Notes: a model not told the origin generated them from the sequence alone. Positions 24,283-32,143 are shown, counted from the stretch's first letter. The stretch: 39,247 nucleotides of DNA from Scalindua sp964584595 (GCA_964584595.1 CAZPAM010000017.1:1-39247); one strand, 5' to 3'. A program made the numbers and translations.

Positions 24283-24288
24283 AAGTCC

Positions 24289-24621
24289 ATGGCTAAATTT
24301 CTCTTTTATACTCTACTGATCTGTCTGGTTGCTGTTCCGGCGTGGGCCCGCCCTGAAATTATGCGCGAAGGCATCTCATTCTATTCAAATGAATATTTTC
24401 AAGAAGGAGAGGTTAAGGACATAGTTTCTGAAAAGAACTATGAAGAAGTTTATCAACATTACACTTACTATGAAGTTGTTTACGACTCAGCCGGACGAGT
24501 GACTGTGTTTAAAGAATATAAGCAGGGTGAAGTTATATATGAAGAACATTATCACTATGATGATCAAGGGGTGTTAATTAAGAACAGTGTATTAACACCA
24601 AAAGCGGAAAAAGAAAAGTAA
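24289..24621 (+). CDS. Small exported protein, function unknown
   Basis: 110 residues from the ATG at 24289. The frame is open back to 24178, overlapping the previous stop, but that extra stretch translates the heptamer repeats and would bury the signal peptide, so I reject it. The signal peptide (AKFLFYTLLICLVAVPAWA, cut before RPE) is clear. The mature 90 residues are rich in Tyr and Glu with repeated YxY and HYxY patterns (VYQHYTYYEVVYD, YEEHYHYDD) and look like one or two antiparallel beta units. I recognise no family. No good SD is seen. Heptamer arrays flank it on both sides. Confidence 0.6.
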   Translation: MAKFLFYTLLICLVAVPAWARPEIMREGISFYSNEYFQEGEVKDIVSEKNYEEVYQHYTYYEVVYDSAGRVTVFKEYKQGEVIYEEHYHYDDQGVLIKNSVLTPKAEKEK

Positions 24622-24627
24622 TTTGTC

Positions 24628-24704
24628 ATTCGAAATTCCTTGTTCAATATTCGATATTCGCTTTTCACTGCTTCTTAAATCTACAATCGCCAATCAACAA
24701 TCCT
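24628..24704 (+). repeat. Eleven-unit heptamer array (ATTCGAT grading into CAATCTA type)
   Basis: An unbroken 77-bp run in one 7-bp phase: ATTCGAA, ATTCCTT, GTTCAAT, ATTCGAT, ATTCGCT (to 24662), then after one base TTTCACT (24663), GCTTCTT, AAATCTA, CAATCGC, CAATCAA, CAATCCT (to 24704). It fills nearly the whole gap between two convergent genes; no other terminator is visible. Confidence 0.85.
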
Positions 24705-24708
24705 TATA

Positions 24709-26721
24709 TCACTCCCCACCACGATCTTTTAATTCGCCCAGTAACTGGAACTCATATAACCCTGTATGCCCGCTATTCCCGTAGTTTGTCTCCAGTTGTA
24801 CCTGCAGGTACCTGGCAGTTACCTCCTCAGGAAAAGTGAATTGCTGATAAGGTGCATCAGGTGATCCCGTGTTCTGAGCCTGAAATTTTCCAATGGAGCG
24901 AAAAGGCCCTGTCCATGAGTTATTCGACACAAGCAGCTCGAAATCTTTCAGATTTGAAACGTCTTCCCCCGGAAGGCATATTGCGAAAGTATGAAATGTT
25001 GCCATTTGTTCGTGTTTGAATGCGTAAACTGCTGATGAATATTCCGGAACAAGAACCTTCTCTTCCAGGCCGTCAATTGTCTGCTTCCAGTCATCCTGCT
25101 TAGGGGACATCAGAAGCTGCCCACCATGCTCCTTCTTCAGCAGATTAGGGCCCGCAAGCTCCTCGGTAGATAGCGTCAGGGTTCCCTCTACTTCCTCAAT
25201 ATCCATAAGGCTTTTCTGTAGCTGCCGGGAATTGTCCGCGGCATAATAGTTTCCGCCGCCTGCATTCGCAATGTTTTCCAGCTGCTCTTTCGTACTCTTG
25301 TCTACGCCAAGTCCTGCAACCTCTATATTAACATCCATGCCCATTTCCTCTCGAATGCGCTCTGCAGTACGTATTGGGTCACCGTTGCACGTATCTATTC
25401 CATCGGAGATCAACACTATGGTCTTCTCCCCAACAAGGGAGCTCATCGCAGCAGCACCTTTTTCCAGTGCGGCGGCAACAGGTGTAGCCCCGAATGCCTG
25501 TAGAGAATTGATCTTTTGCCTCAACTCATCAACATCCAGCTTGCCTATCGGAACTATGATTTCTATATCATCACAGTTTGCCGTCTTCTTATGACCAAAG
25601 GCTTCCAGCCCTACATTCAAATTCTCCGGAAGAAAACCAACAAAATCAGACAGAGCCTTCTTTGCGACATCCAATCTTGTTACTTTATTGTTTATAGGTT
25701 CGTTCATACTTTGCGATGAATCAAAGATAAAGAGCAGATGTGATTGTTCCGCACCTTCACCTGCATCATTCCCTTTTACAGTGCCCAGGTTCTTTCCTTG
25801 CTCAACTTCTGTTGTAACCCCATCCTCGGTAGTAATAACAACATCACCCTCTGTATCTGTAACTGTCAGGTTACCCGTCTCAGGATCAACCCCCACATCC
25901 ACGGCCTCGCCTTTATCTATTGAAATAGTGCCTGCGTCCGTTAACAGTGCAACAGAACCACTCTCTGAGGATATTGAAGTCTCACCTTTATCCGTATCAA
26001 CGGAAACCGAGACCATCTCATCCGTTTCCACAATGGCATTTCCGATAGTAGTTTCTACCTCTACCGCGCCCTCCGTCGCAGACACTGTCACTGTTCCGGC
26101 CTCAGGAGCGGCGACATCCAGTGAAGTCCCCGGGGTTATATCGAAGCCGACTTCGTTCCCGGCACTGGCAAAGCCCAGCAGCCCCTGGTACAAACTGATA
26201 GATGTAATTCCGGCGATATAACTGATATCCAATTCAGTACCCCTGACACTGGCCACACCGGTGGGTGTCTCAAACTCTGTCAATACCGAATCGCTTGGCG
26301 TTATATTCGCAAGCAGCTTACCAACGTTGACATTGACGTTCCTGACTACACTCTGCCTGGTAATGGCAGCTTTTCTTATAAGTTTTCTCTGAGCCCTGTC
26401 CCTGTCAGTCACCTCTTTTGTACCGATCTGAATATTTGACTCTTCACTAATATTAAAACTGGTGTTGTCGTTAAATAGAAGGACAGCCGTTGATGCAGCC
26501 TTTGTTATAACTACGTCTCTATTATAGACAGAGGAATTCCTGATCCTGTTGCCAACCTGCGTTACAGGCTTCAACATCAACTTATGCCGGATCTGTACCT
26601 TGCCGGTAAACTTCGTTACAACTGCCAGCCTCTCCTCCTGTTCCTGTGACAAAAGTGCCTGAGGGATGGCGAGTAAGAGTATGAGAAAAGCAGCAGCCAG
26701 AATATAGTATGTTTTACGCAT
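24709..26721 (-). CDS. Exported FecR-VWA protein with a discoidin-like C-terminal domain
   Basis: 670 residues. Signal peptide to about residue 25 (LLSQEQ). Residues 30-200 contain a FecR-type domain (GKVQIRH..., NDNTSFNISEESNIQIG, FETPTGVASVRGTELDISY). Residues 205-315 are a low-complexity beta-repeat region rich in Thr, Val and Glu. A von Willebrand factor A domain begins near 328 with an intact MIDAS DSSQS (D334, S336, S338) and extends to about 510 (FGATPVAAAL, VLISDGIDTC). The remainder (about 525-665) resembles an F5/8 type C or discoidin beta-sandwich (FHTFAICLPG, ARYLQVQLE). Such proteins bind partners or glycans at the cell surface. FecR here lacks the iron-dicitrate signalling context. 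The minus-strand leader has an 11-bp hairpin at 26777-26810. Confidence 0.88.
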   Translation of the reverse strand: MRKTYYILAAAFLILLLAIPQALLSQEQEERLAVVTKFTGKVQIRHKLMLKPVTQVGNRIRNSSVYNRDVVITKAASTAVLLFNDNTSFNISEESNIQIGTKEVTDRDRAQRKLIRKAAITRQSVVRNVNVNVGKLLANITPSDSVLTEFETPTGVASVRGTELDISYIAGITSISLYQGLLGFASAGNEVGFDITPGTSLDVAAPEAGTVTVSATEGAVEVETTIGNAIVETDEMVSVSVDTDKGETSISSESGSVALLTDAGTISIDKGEAVDVGVDPETGNLTVTDTEGDVVITTEDGVTTEVEQGKNLGTVKGNDAGEGAEQSHLLFIFDSSQSMNEPINNKVTRLDVAKKALSDFVGFLPENLNVGLEAFGHKKTANCDDIEIIVPIGKLDVDELRQKINSLQAFGATPVAAALEKGAAAMSSLVGEKTIVLISDGIDTCNGDPIRTAERIREEMGMDVNIEVAGLGVDKSTKEQLENIANAGGGNYYAADNSRQLQKSLMDIEEVEGTLTLSTEELAGPNLLKKEHGGQLLMSPKQDDWKQTIDGLEEKVLVPEYSSAVYAFKHEQMATFHTFAICLPGEDVSNLKDFELLVSNNSWTGPFRSIGKFQAQNTGSPDAPYQQFTFPEEVTARYLQVQLETNYGNSGHTGLYEFQLLGELKDRGGE

Positions 26722-26776
26722 AAAATGAGAGATAAAATAATTGCTTGCCTGAAAGTCGTTACAGTAGAAATATTAT

Positions 26777-26810
26777 CGGCAAAATACAAGAATACAACAG
26801 TATTTTGCCG
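26777..26810. promoter_or_regulatory. Perfect 11-bp inverted repeat upstream of the FecR-VWA gene
   Basis: CGGCAAAATAC (26777-26787) and GTATTTTGCCG (26800-26810) with a 12-nt loop, 56 bp before the FecR-VWA ATG and on the other side of the gap from the next plus-strand gene. It has no T-run, so an operator or leader hairpin is more likely than a terminator. The 307-bp gap 26722-27028 also holds the heptamer array and the palindrome listed next, and no gene. Confidence 0.55.
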
Positions 26811-26832
26811 TATATGGGTAATACACATCCTT

Positions 26833-26874
26833 GCAACTCGCAACCCGCACCTCGTAGCTTGCAACTCGTGCCTG
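26833..26874 (-). repeat. Heptamer array, GCAACTC type (reverse of the GTTGC type)
   Basis: Six units on the plus strand: GCAACTC (26833), GCAACCC, GCACCTC, GTAGCTT, GCAACTC, GTGCCTG (to 26874). On the minus strand these read as GAGTTGC-like units, so this array is an inverted member of the family at 24195 and 29403. Confidence 0.85.
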
Positions 26875-26927
26875 TCTTTTGTCTTGTAAAACATCCCCAC
26901 TCTTTTATAATAATACCTAGTAGATAA

Positions 26928-26946
26928 CAGGTATATTATATACCTG
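26928..26946. promoter_or_regulatory. Perfect 19-bp palindrome upstream of the MBL-fold gene
   Basis: CAGGTATAT-T-ATATACCTG with 9-bp arms around one central base, about 80 bp before the ATG at 27029. An overlapping alternative pairing of ATAATAATACCT (26908-26919) with AGGTATATTAT (26929-26939) is also possible. It has the size and symmetry of a dimeric repressor site. Confidence 0.5.
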
Positions 26947-27028
26947 CTTTATACTCATTCATGCCGCATTCTATATATCAATCGGGCGGGCAGGGCCCTC
27001 TTGTTTGCCTAAATAAAGGAGAAAACCA

Positions 27029-28051
27029 ATGCGTTACCTAACATTATTAGTACTTACACTTTGTCTCAACCTATCCTTTCTCGGCCGTTCATTAGCACTT
27101 GACCACAACGCTGACGGCGTCTTTGTGCGTGTAGTAGATGTCGGGGCAGGGTTGTGTGCTGTTGTAAAGATGCCGGGTGGTCATTATATGATATATGATG
27201 CCGGCAACTACAACGATAGTGGTGCCAAGGCATACAAAGCGATTGAACAGGTTATTCCGTATGGAACAGAGGTAGACCTGTTGGTACTTAGCCATTCCGA
27301 TGCAGACCATCTTGGTGCAGTCGACGAAATATTCAACACTTATGTAGTCAAAAGAACACTTCGTACAGGTTATAAGCGCATCTCCGGTACCTGGGAAACA
27401 GCAGACAAAGCTATCAAAGACGAAAGTAAAGCCAGGGGAACTGTTGACATAAACCTCGGTCAATATGAGTTTCTTCCGGGTGCTACATACTTCTTTGATC
27501 AAACCAATGTTACCATGGTAGCGGGATTTCACGAGCCGCCGGATGAGTGGAATCTAAATAATAAAAGCGAGAGGCGAAACTCGGTAAGCATAGTGATGCG
27601 TCTCCAGTACAAGGGTAAATCCATACTCTTCACAGGCGACACGGTTGGCAGGCATATAGGTGACCCTGATGATGCACATATTGCCGCCGAGAAGTTCATG
27701 GTAGATAATTCAGAATTCATCACAATTGATTCCGATATCATAATCGCACCTCACCACGGTGCAGACAACGCCAGTTCTACCGATTTCATTAGAGCTGTAA
27801 GCCCGGACTTTGTCATTTTCTCGGCAGGGCATAAGTTCAAACATCCGAGAGCTTCTACCGCAGGCCGCTACATCTATAATGGAGTTGATCTGGATAATAT
27901 CTTTCGGACTGATCTTGGAGACGATGAGGGTGGGGATGAGTGGGACTTCGGACGCATACCCGGACACAAGGACAAGGCCGGCGATGACGATGTAGATATC
28001 TTGATTCGTCCTGATGGAGAGGTTGTAGTGGAATACCGCAACGCTCATTAG
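27029..28051 (+). CDS. Exported metallo-beta-lactamase-fold hydrolase (ComEC-type domain)
   Basis: 340 residues. Signal peptide of about 24 residues (SLALDHN). The MBL fold follows: early VDVGAGLCAVVKMPGG, the metal motif HSDADH (89-94), FTGDT near 200 and APHHGADN near 235, then SAGHKFKHP. This order matches the extracytoplasmic hydrolase domain of the DNA-uptake protein ComEC and its stand-alone relatives, here without the membrane competence domain. A nuclease or phosphodiesterase role is possible. The C-terminus is very acidic (GDDEGGDEWD). An AAGGAG site lies close upstream, and a 19-bp palindrome further up. Its stop codon falls in the first unit of a heptamer array. Confidence 0.88.
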   Translation: MRYLTLLVLTLCLNLSFLGRSLALDHNADGVFVRVVDVGAGLCAVVKMPGGHYMIYDAGNYNDSGAKAYKAIEQVIPYGTEVDLLVLSHSDADHLGAVDEIFNTYVVKRTLRTGYKRISGTWETADKAIKDESKARGTVDINLGQYEFLPGATYFFDQTNVTMVAGFHEPPDEWNLNNKSERRNSVSIVMRLQYKGKSILFTGDTVGRHIGDPDDAHIAAEKFMVDNSEFITIDSDIIIAPHHGADNASSTDFIRAVSPDFVIFSAGHKFKHPRASTAGRYIYNGVDLDNIFRTDLGDDEGGDEWDFGRIPGHKDKAGDDDVDILIRPDGEVVVEYRNAH

Positions 28052-28074
28052 TAATTAGTAATTAGTCATTTGTG
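28047..28074 (+). repeat. Heptamer array, ATTAGTA type
   Basis: ATTAGTA (28047), ATTAGTA (28054), ATTAGTC (28061) and ATTTGTG (28068). The TAG stop of the MBL-fold gene lies in the first unit. Confidence 0.7.
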
Positions 28075-28103
28075 CCCGTCTGTTTGGTGCGAAGGGAAAA
28101 GTA

Positions 28104-28403
28104 ATGAAGCGAAATTGGCTGCCGCAGGCCATTGCAGGTGTAATGCTTTTATGGGCATTATATCCCGGCAATCCATCCGGTTATTATACCCTGCTTCACT
28201 GGGTTTGCTGCGGAACACTCATCTACCTGTCCTATAAAGCCGTAAAACTGAAAAGAAAAATATGGATATGGATACTAGTGGTCACGGCCCTGGTTTACAA
28301 CCCGATACTTAGATTACACCTGGGGGAACTATGGTTTACCATCAATCTTATCACTGCCGGAATTGTAATTGTTTCAATTTTCCCATTAAAGAATAAGCGA
28401 TGA
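28104..28403 (+). CDS. Small membrane protein (possibly DUF6804-like)
   Basis: 99 residues with three predicted membrane segments: residues about 8-22 (IAGVMLLWALYP), 27-48 (YTLLHWVCCGTLIYLSY) and 54-95 in one or two stretches (WIWILVVTALVYNPILRLHL, then INLITAGIVIVSIF). The segment YNPILRLHLGELWFTIN recalls a family of small integral membrane proteins with an NPI..HL..W..IN motif that I associate with DUF6804 (recollection). The cytosolic loop KLKRK supports an even positive-inside arrangement. An AAGGG precedes the ATG. The following gene starts 20 bp downstream; they may be co-transcribed. Confidence 0.7.
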   Translation: MKRNWLPQAIAGVMLLWALYPGNPSGYYTLLHWVCCGTLIYLSYKAVKLKRKIWIWILVVTALVYNPILRLHLGELWFTINLITAGIVIVSIFPLKNKR

Positions 28404-28422
28404 ACAAATGAGGTGAATTAAT

Positions 28423-29367
28423 GTGAATATTAAAATTGTTTTTTATGCAATTATATTTCAAATAGCGTTCGGTAGTATGGCGTTAGCTGAGGACACTCCT
28501 ATTGGTTTTAGCGGGATGGAGCAGATAGACAATAGTTCATATCTTGTTGTACATGACGGAAAAGAGGGCAACGACGGGCCTCGTCTGGGAATAATAAAAA
28601 TAGAGAAAGGAAGCAATACAAGTTATTCTTCGATACCGGTAAATGACTGGAAGCATGGAGACGGGCAGGCAAATGATTTAGAATCTGTCTGTTCACTGCC
28701 CGGTAAAGAGTTTGAATACCTGTTAGCGGAATCCGGATATTGGAAAGGTAAGTATGGCCGAATATTTCACATAAAACTTGAAGGTGGAAGCGTAGAAATT
28801 CTTAATGTTTACCAACTGCCAAAGATCAAAGAAAGTACTGAAGAAGTCCCTAAAGGTTATAACTTTGAAGGAATGGTATGCATAGGCCGTAGGAGTGATA
28901 TTATCGTTATTCTTGGAGAAAGAGGCGGTTCCAAGACATACAGAGATGGTGTTCTCCGAATTGGCCTGCTGCAATACGAAGAATCTTCATTGTCATGGGA
29001 TGAATACAAAGATATGAAAATTGTAATTTCGGCACCCGGCCATTGGAATCATCCTAAGAAAAAAAGAAGTATTTCCGATCTGCACGTAGACAGCGACGGT
29101 GTGATCTGGTCTGTAGCTGCTGAAGATAAAGGTGATAATGGCCCATTTAAGTCTGTAATCTATAAAGCAGCGTTAGTCTCTGACCGGAACGACCGGGTTC
29201 CTATCAGGGAAATAACTAATAAACAAGTATCCTGGATTATTGATGGTTTTAAAGTGGAGGCGCTATCAGGCCCAACAAGTCTTGTAAAGGGCAGCTACAT
29301 GAGTTTCGCTACAGAAGATGAAAACTATCCCGGCAGCTGGCGTCCTCTATTTCGACCGACAGATTAA
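28423..29367 (+). CDS. Exported beta-propeller-like protein, function unknown
   Basis: 314 residues from a GTG start; GAGGTGA lies 7 bases upstream, and the ATG at 28421 is in another frame and hits a stop at once. Signal peptide of about 22 residues (GSMALAED). The mature part shows repeated short beta segments with FSGMEQID, YNFEGMVCIG, ILGERGGS and SDLHVDSDGVIWSVAAEDKGDNGPF. The EGM and SDL..DSDG..W patterns are like esterase-like phytase or SdiA-regulated beta-propellers, whose Ca2+ and substrate sites use such loops. Assignment to that fold is tentative. The stop codon is part of a heptamer array. Confidence 0.65.
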   Translation: MNIKIVFYAIIFQIAFGSMALAEDTPIGFSGMEQIDNSSYLVVHDGKEGNDGPRLGIIKIEKGSNTSYSSIPVNDWKHGDGQANDLESVCSLPGKEFEYLLAESGYWKGKYGRIFHIKLEGGSVEILNVYQLPKIKESTEEVPKGYNFEGMVCIGRRSDIIVILGERGGSKTYRDGVLRIGLLQYEESSLSWDEYKDMKIVISAPGHWNHPKKKRSISDLHVDSDGVIWSVAAEDKGDNGPFKSVIYKAALVSDRNDRVPIREITNKQVSWIIDGFKVEALSGPTSLVKGSYMSFATEDENYPGSWRPLFRPTD

Positions 29368-29444
29368 TCAACAATCTTCAATCAAACGGCAAGAAGATTT
29401 GGGAATTACGAGTCGCGAGTTACAAGTTGCGGGTTGCTGGTTAC
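29365..29444 (+). repeat. Heptamer arrays (CAATCTT and GTTGC types) between convergent genes
   Basis: TAATCAA (29365), CAATCTT (29372) and CAATCAA (29379) include the stop of the upstream gene. After 17 bp, six units GAATTAC (29403), GAGTCGC, GAGTTAC, AAGTTGC, GGGTTGC and TGGTTAC (to 29444) include the stop codon of atpC on the other strand. The array thus touches the last codons of both genes, and no hairpin terminator is visible. Confidence 0.85.
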
Positions 29445-29710
29445 GATTCTTCATCAACAGCGTCGGCCAGGACGATTACTTTGTTTTTTCTGACCTCCAT
29501 GATACCTTTGTTCACAGAGAATGTAACTTTCTTCTCGTCCTGCTCGGTAATACTCAGCGGGCCGGGTTCAAGTGTGGTAATAAGGGCGGCATGTTGTGCT
29601 AATATACCCATATATCCATCGGAGCCGTGGGCAGTCACAGCGGCTACTTCATTGCTGTAGACTACCTTTTCCGGGGTGATTACATTTAAACTAAATGTGT
29701 TTTCTGCCAT
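29441..29710 (-). CDS. atpC: ATP synthase F1 subunit epsilon (short form)
   Basis: 89 residues, matching the N-terminal beta-sandwich of epsilon (FSLNVITPEKVVYS, GYMGILAQHAALITTLEPGPL, FSVNKGIMEVRKNKVIVLAD). The C-terminal two-helix domain that inhibits ATP hydrolysis in E. coli-type enzymes (about 130-140 residues in total) is absent. Short epsilons occur naturally in some bacteria, so this can be functional, but the stop codon lies inside a heptamer repeat array, so late truncation by repeat growth is an alternative. It is the last gene of the atp operon, 47 bp after atpD. Confidence 0.9.
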   Translation of the reverse strand: MAENTFSLNVITPEKVVYSNEVAAVTAHGSDGYMGILAQHAALITTLEPGPLSITEQDEKKVTFSVNKGIMEVRKNKVIVLADAVDEES

Positions 29711-29757
29711 AGTTCTATGTTAATTCTAATTTAATTTTTTTTAATAACAAACGTATA

Positions 29758-31158
29758 CTACGCTTCTGCCATCTCTTTTGCCTTTTCTACAACCTCTTCT
29801 ATACCGCCTACCATATAGAAAGCCTGCTCAGGTAGTTCGTCGTGTTTACCATCTATAACTTCCTTAATACCTCTGACGGTATCCTCGATCTTAACATACT
29901 TTCCTTTTATACCGGTAAACTGTTCTGCAACAAAGAATGGCTGCGACAGGAATCTCTGTATCCTTCTGGCCCTTCCTACAGTAAGTTTATCTTCTTCTGA
30001 CAACTCTTCCATACCCAAAATAGCAATAAAGTCCTGCAGATCATTATAGCGCTGCAGAATTCTCTGCACTTCCCTGGCCGCTTCATAGTGCTCCTCCCCG
30101 ACTATGTGCGGGTCAAGAATACGAGAGGTTGACTGCAAAGGGTCAACCGCAGGATAGATACCCATCTCTGCAATCTGCCTTGAGAGCCAGATGGTAGAGT
30201 CAAGATGCGGGAAAGTGGCAACAGGCGCAGGGTCGGTAAAGTCATCCGCAGGTACATATATAGCCTGCATCGAAGTAATAGAACCTTTCTTCGTAGATGT
30301 AATCCTCTCCTGAAGGTCTCCCATCTCATTGGCCAACGTCGGCTGATAACCAACCGCAGAAGGCATACGTCCCAACAAAGCTGATACTTCAGAACCCGCC
30401 TGTACAAAACGAAAGATATTGTCAACGAACAGCAATACATCCTGCCCCTGAGATTCCCTGAAATATTCTGCCATGGTGAGCCCTGACAGGGCTACCCTTA
30501 ATCTTGCACCCGGAGGTTCATTCATCTGTCCGAAGACAAGAACGGTTTTATCCAGCACGCCGGATTCCTTCATTTCAAGCCAGAGGTCATTCCCTTCCCG
30601 TGTCCTCTCGCCCACACCGGTAAATACCGAATACCCGCCATGCTCACTGGCAATACTCTTGATCAACTCCATAATAAGAACCGTTTTTCCGACACCGGCG
30701 CCTCCAAACAGCCCCACCTTTCCACCTTTTGCGAATGGGGCAAGGAGATCAACGACCTTCAGGCCGGTCTCAAATACTTCGGTTGTCGACTCTCTCTCTT
30801 CAAACGTAGGAGCCGGACGATGAATGGGATATCGTTCTTTCGTTTTAACTTCGCCAATTGTGTCTAACGGTTCGCCCAACAGGTTAAATATTCTACCCAG
30901 GACTTCCGGGCCCACAGGCACCGATATTGGTTCCTCTGTATCAATAACTTCCATTCCCCTTACCAATCCATCTGTGGGTGCAAGCGCAACACATCTGGCA
31001 GTATCATTACCTATATGCTGTGCTACCTCTGCGACGAGGTCTATCTTCTTCTTTTTGTCCACGATCTTTATGGCATTTCGAATGGAAGTCAGCTCCCCCG
31101 GCGGAAACCTTACATCAACCACGGGGCCAATTATTTGTACCACTTCCCCTTTTTTCAA
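29758..31158 (-). CDS. atpD: ATP synthase F1 subunit beta
   Basis: 466 residues, full length. The P-loop GGAGVGKT lies near residues 153-160, the catalytic GERTREGNDL follows, and the arginine- and aspartate-bearing VLLFVDNIFRFVQAGSEVSALLGR is intact. The DELSEED region appears as MEELSEEDK, slightly altered from the classical form. It forms the catalytic nucleotide sites of the F1 head. Order and spacing are standard; it lies 48 bp after atpG. Confidence 0.98.
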   Translation of the reverse strand: MKKGEVVQIIGPVVDVRFPPGELTSIRNAIKIVDKKKKIDLVAEVAQHIGNDTARCVALAPTDGLVRGMEVIDTEEPISVPVGPEVLGRIFNLLGEPLDTIGEVKTKERYPIHRPAPTFEERESTTEVFETGLKVVDLLAPFAKGGKVGLFGGAGVGKTVLIMELIKSIASEHGGYSVFTGVGERTREGNDLWLEMKESGVLDKTVLVFGQMNEPPGARLRVALSGLTMAEYFRESQGQDVLLFVDNIFRFVQAGSEVSALLGRMPSAVGYQPTLANEMGDLQERITSTKKGSITSMQAIYVPADDFTDPAPVATFPHLDSTIWLSRQIAEMGIYPAVDPLQSTSRILDPHIVGEEHYEAAREVQRILQRYNDLQDFIAILGMEELSEEDKLTVGRARRIQRFLSQPFFVAEQFTGIKGKYVKIEDTVRGIKEVIDGKHDELPEQAFYMVGGIEEVVEKAKEMAEA

Positions 31159-31206
31159 AGTAATTACCTCTCTTTCCTTACCATGCTACTATATAAAATT
31201 ATTAGT

Positions 31207-32112
31207 TTATTGTGCTAAAGCTTCAGAACCGGAAACAACTTCAAGGAGTTCCTTGGTAATAGCCTCCTGCCTGGCCCTGTTATATGTCTGTGTAAGTTCG
31301 CCTATAATTTCTTCGGCATTTTCCGAAGCGGCAATCATTGCAACTCTTCGTGCCGCGAACTCAGCCGTTAATGACTCAAATATTGCCTGACGCAATTGTG
31401 ATTCTATATACCTGGGCAGAAGATTTGAGAAGATCGATTCTGATGACGGTTCTAATATGTAGTCTCCCATCACACTCTCTTTCTCTTTCTCTTCAGTCTC
31501 TTCAGGTCCGGCATCAAGATTTTCTATCGGCAGCAGCCTGAACCCGGTAGGATCCGATTTCATCACGGTCTTGAATTTAGTGTAGAACAGGTGCACTTCA
31601 TCATAAGCACCATTTTCAAAATCGTCTATGATCCTGGCGGATATCTCCGTTATCTTGTTGTCACCCGCCTGCAGTGATGTGATCCCTATCTGTTCTACAG
31701 TATCGGTATAATATTCCTCGATTGTATATGGCCTATTCTGAAAGAAAATATTACCCTTTTTACCAAGTAAATGGAGTTTTAATTCTTTCCCGGAATTTTC
31801 CTTGAGAAACTTTATCGTATTCTGAATGGCGTTAGTATTATAAGCTCCGCATAACCCCTTGTCTGAAGTGATCAGTATAACCATGATTTTTTTAACATCT
31901 TCTTTTGTAGTAAAGAAATGGGCTTTTTCCGGAGTTGATTCTGTTATGTGACTCAGGACGCCGGTAATATTCTCTGCATAGGGCCTTGCAGCCAGGGCCC
32001 TGGCCTCAGCTTTTTTAAGCCTGTTAGCAGCAACCATCTCCATCGCACGCGTGATCTGCTGGATGTTTTTGATGCTCTTGATTCTTCTTTTTATATCTCT
32101 AATACTGTCCAT
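31207..32112 (-). CDS. atpG: ATP synthase F1 subunit gamma
   Basis: 301 residues, near the family's usual length. The N-terminal coil DIKRRIKSIKNIQQITRAMEMVAANRLKKAE, the central ITSDKGLCGAYN and the C-terminal ESLTAEFAARRVAMIAASENA with TYNRARQEAITKELLEVVSG are all canonical. It is the rotating central shaft linking the F1 head to the c ring. An insertion rich in Glu (AGPEETEEKEKES, near residues 206-220) sits between the conserved blocks and is unlikely to affect function. Confidence 0.97.
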   Translation of the reverse strand: MDSIRDIKRRIKSIKNIQQITRAMEMVAANRLKKAEARALAARPYAENITGVLSHITESTPEKAHFFTTKEDVKKIMVILITSDKGLCGAYNTNAIQNTIKFLKENSGKELKLHLLGKKGNIFFQNRPYTIEEYYTDTVEQIGITSLQAGDNKITEISARIIDDFENGAYDEVHLFYTKFKTVMKSDPTGFRLLPIENLDAGPEETEEKEKESVMGDYILEPSSESIFSNLLPRYIESQLRQAIFESLTAEFAARRVAMIAASENAEEIIGELTQTYNRARQEAITKELLEVVSGSEALAQ

Positions 32113-32143
32113 AATATCTTAGTCCGAAATAAACCCGGAATTA

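Noticed and set aside
24178..24288. Longer start of the small exported protein
   Set aside because: The extra 37 residues translate degenerate heptamer repeats and bury the signal peptide, although the ATG overlaps the preceding stop.
18050..29444. CRISPR array or insertion sequence ends
   Set aside because: Repeat units are 7 bp, degenerate and contiguous without spacers; no cas gene, transposase or terminal inverted repeats are seen.
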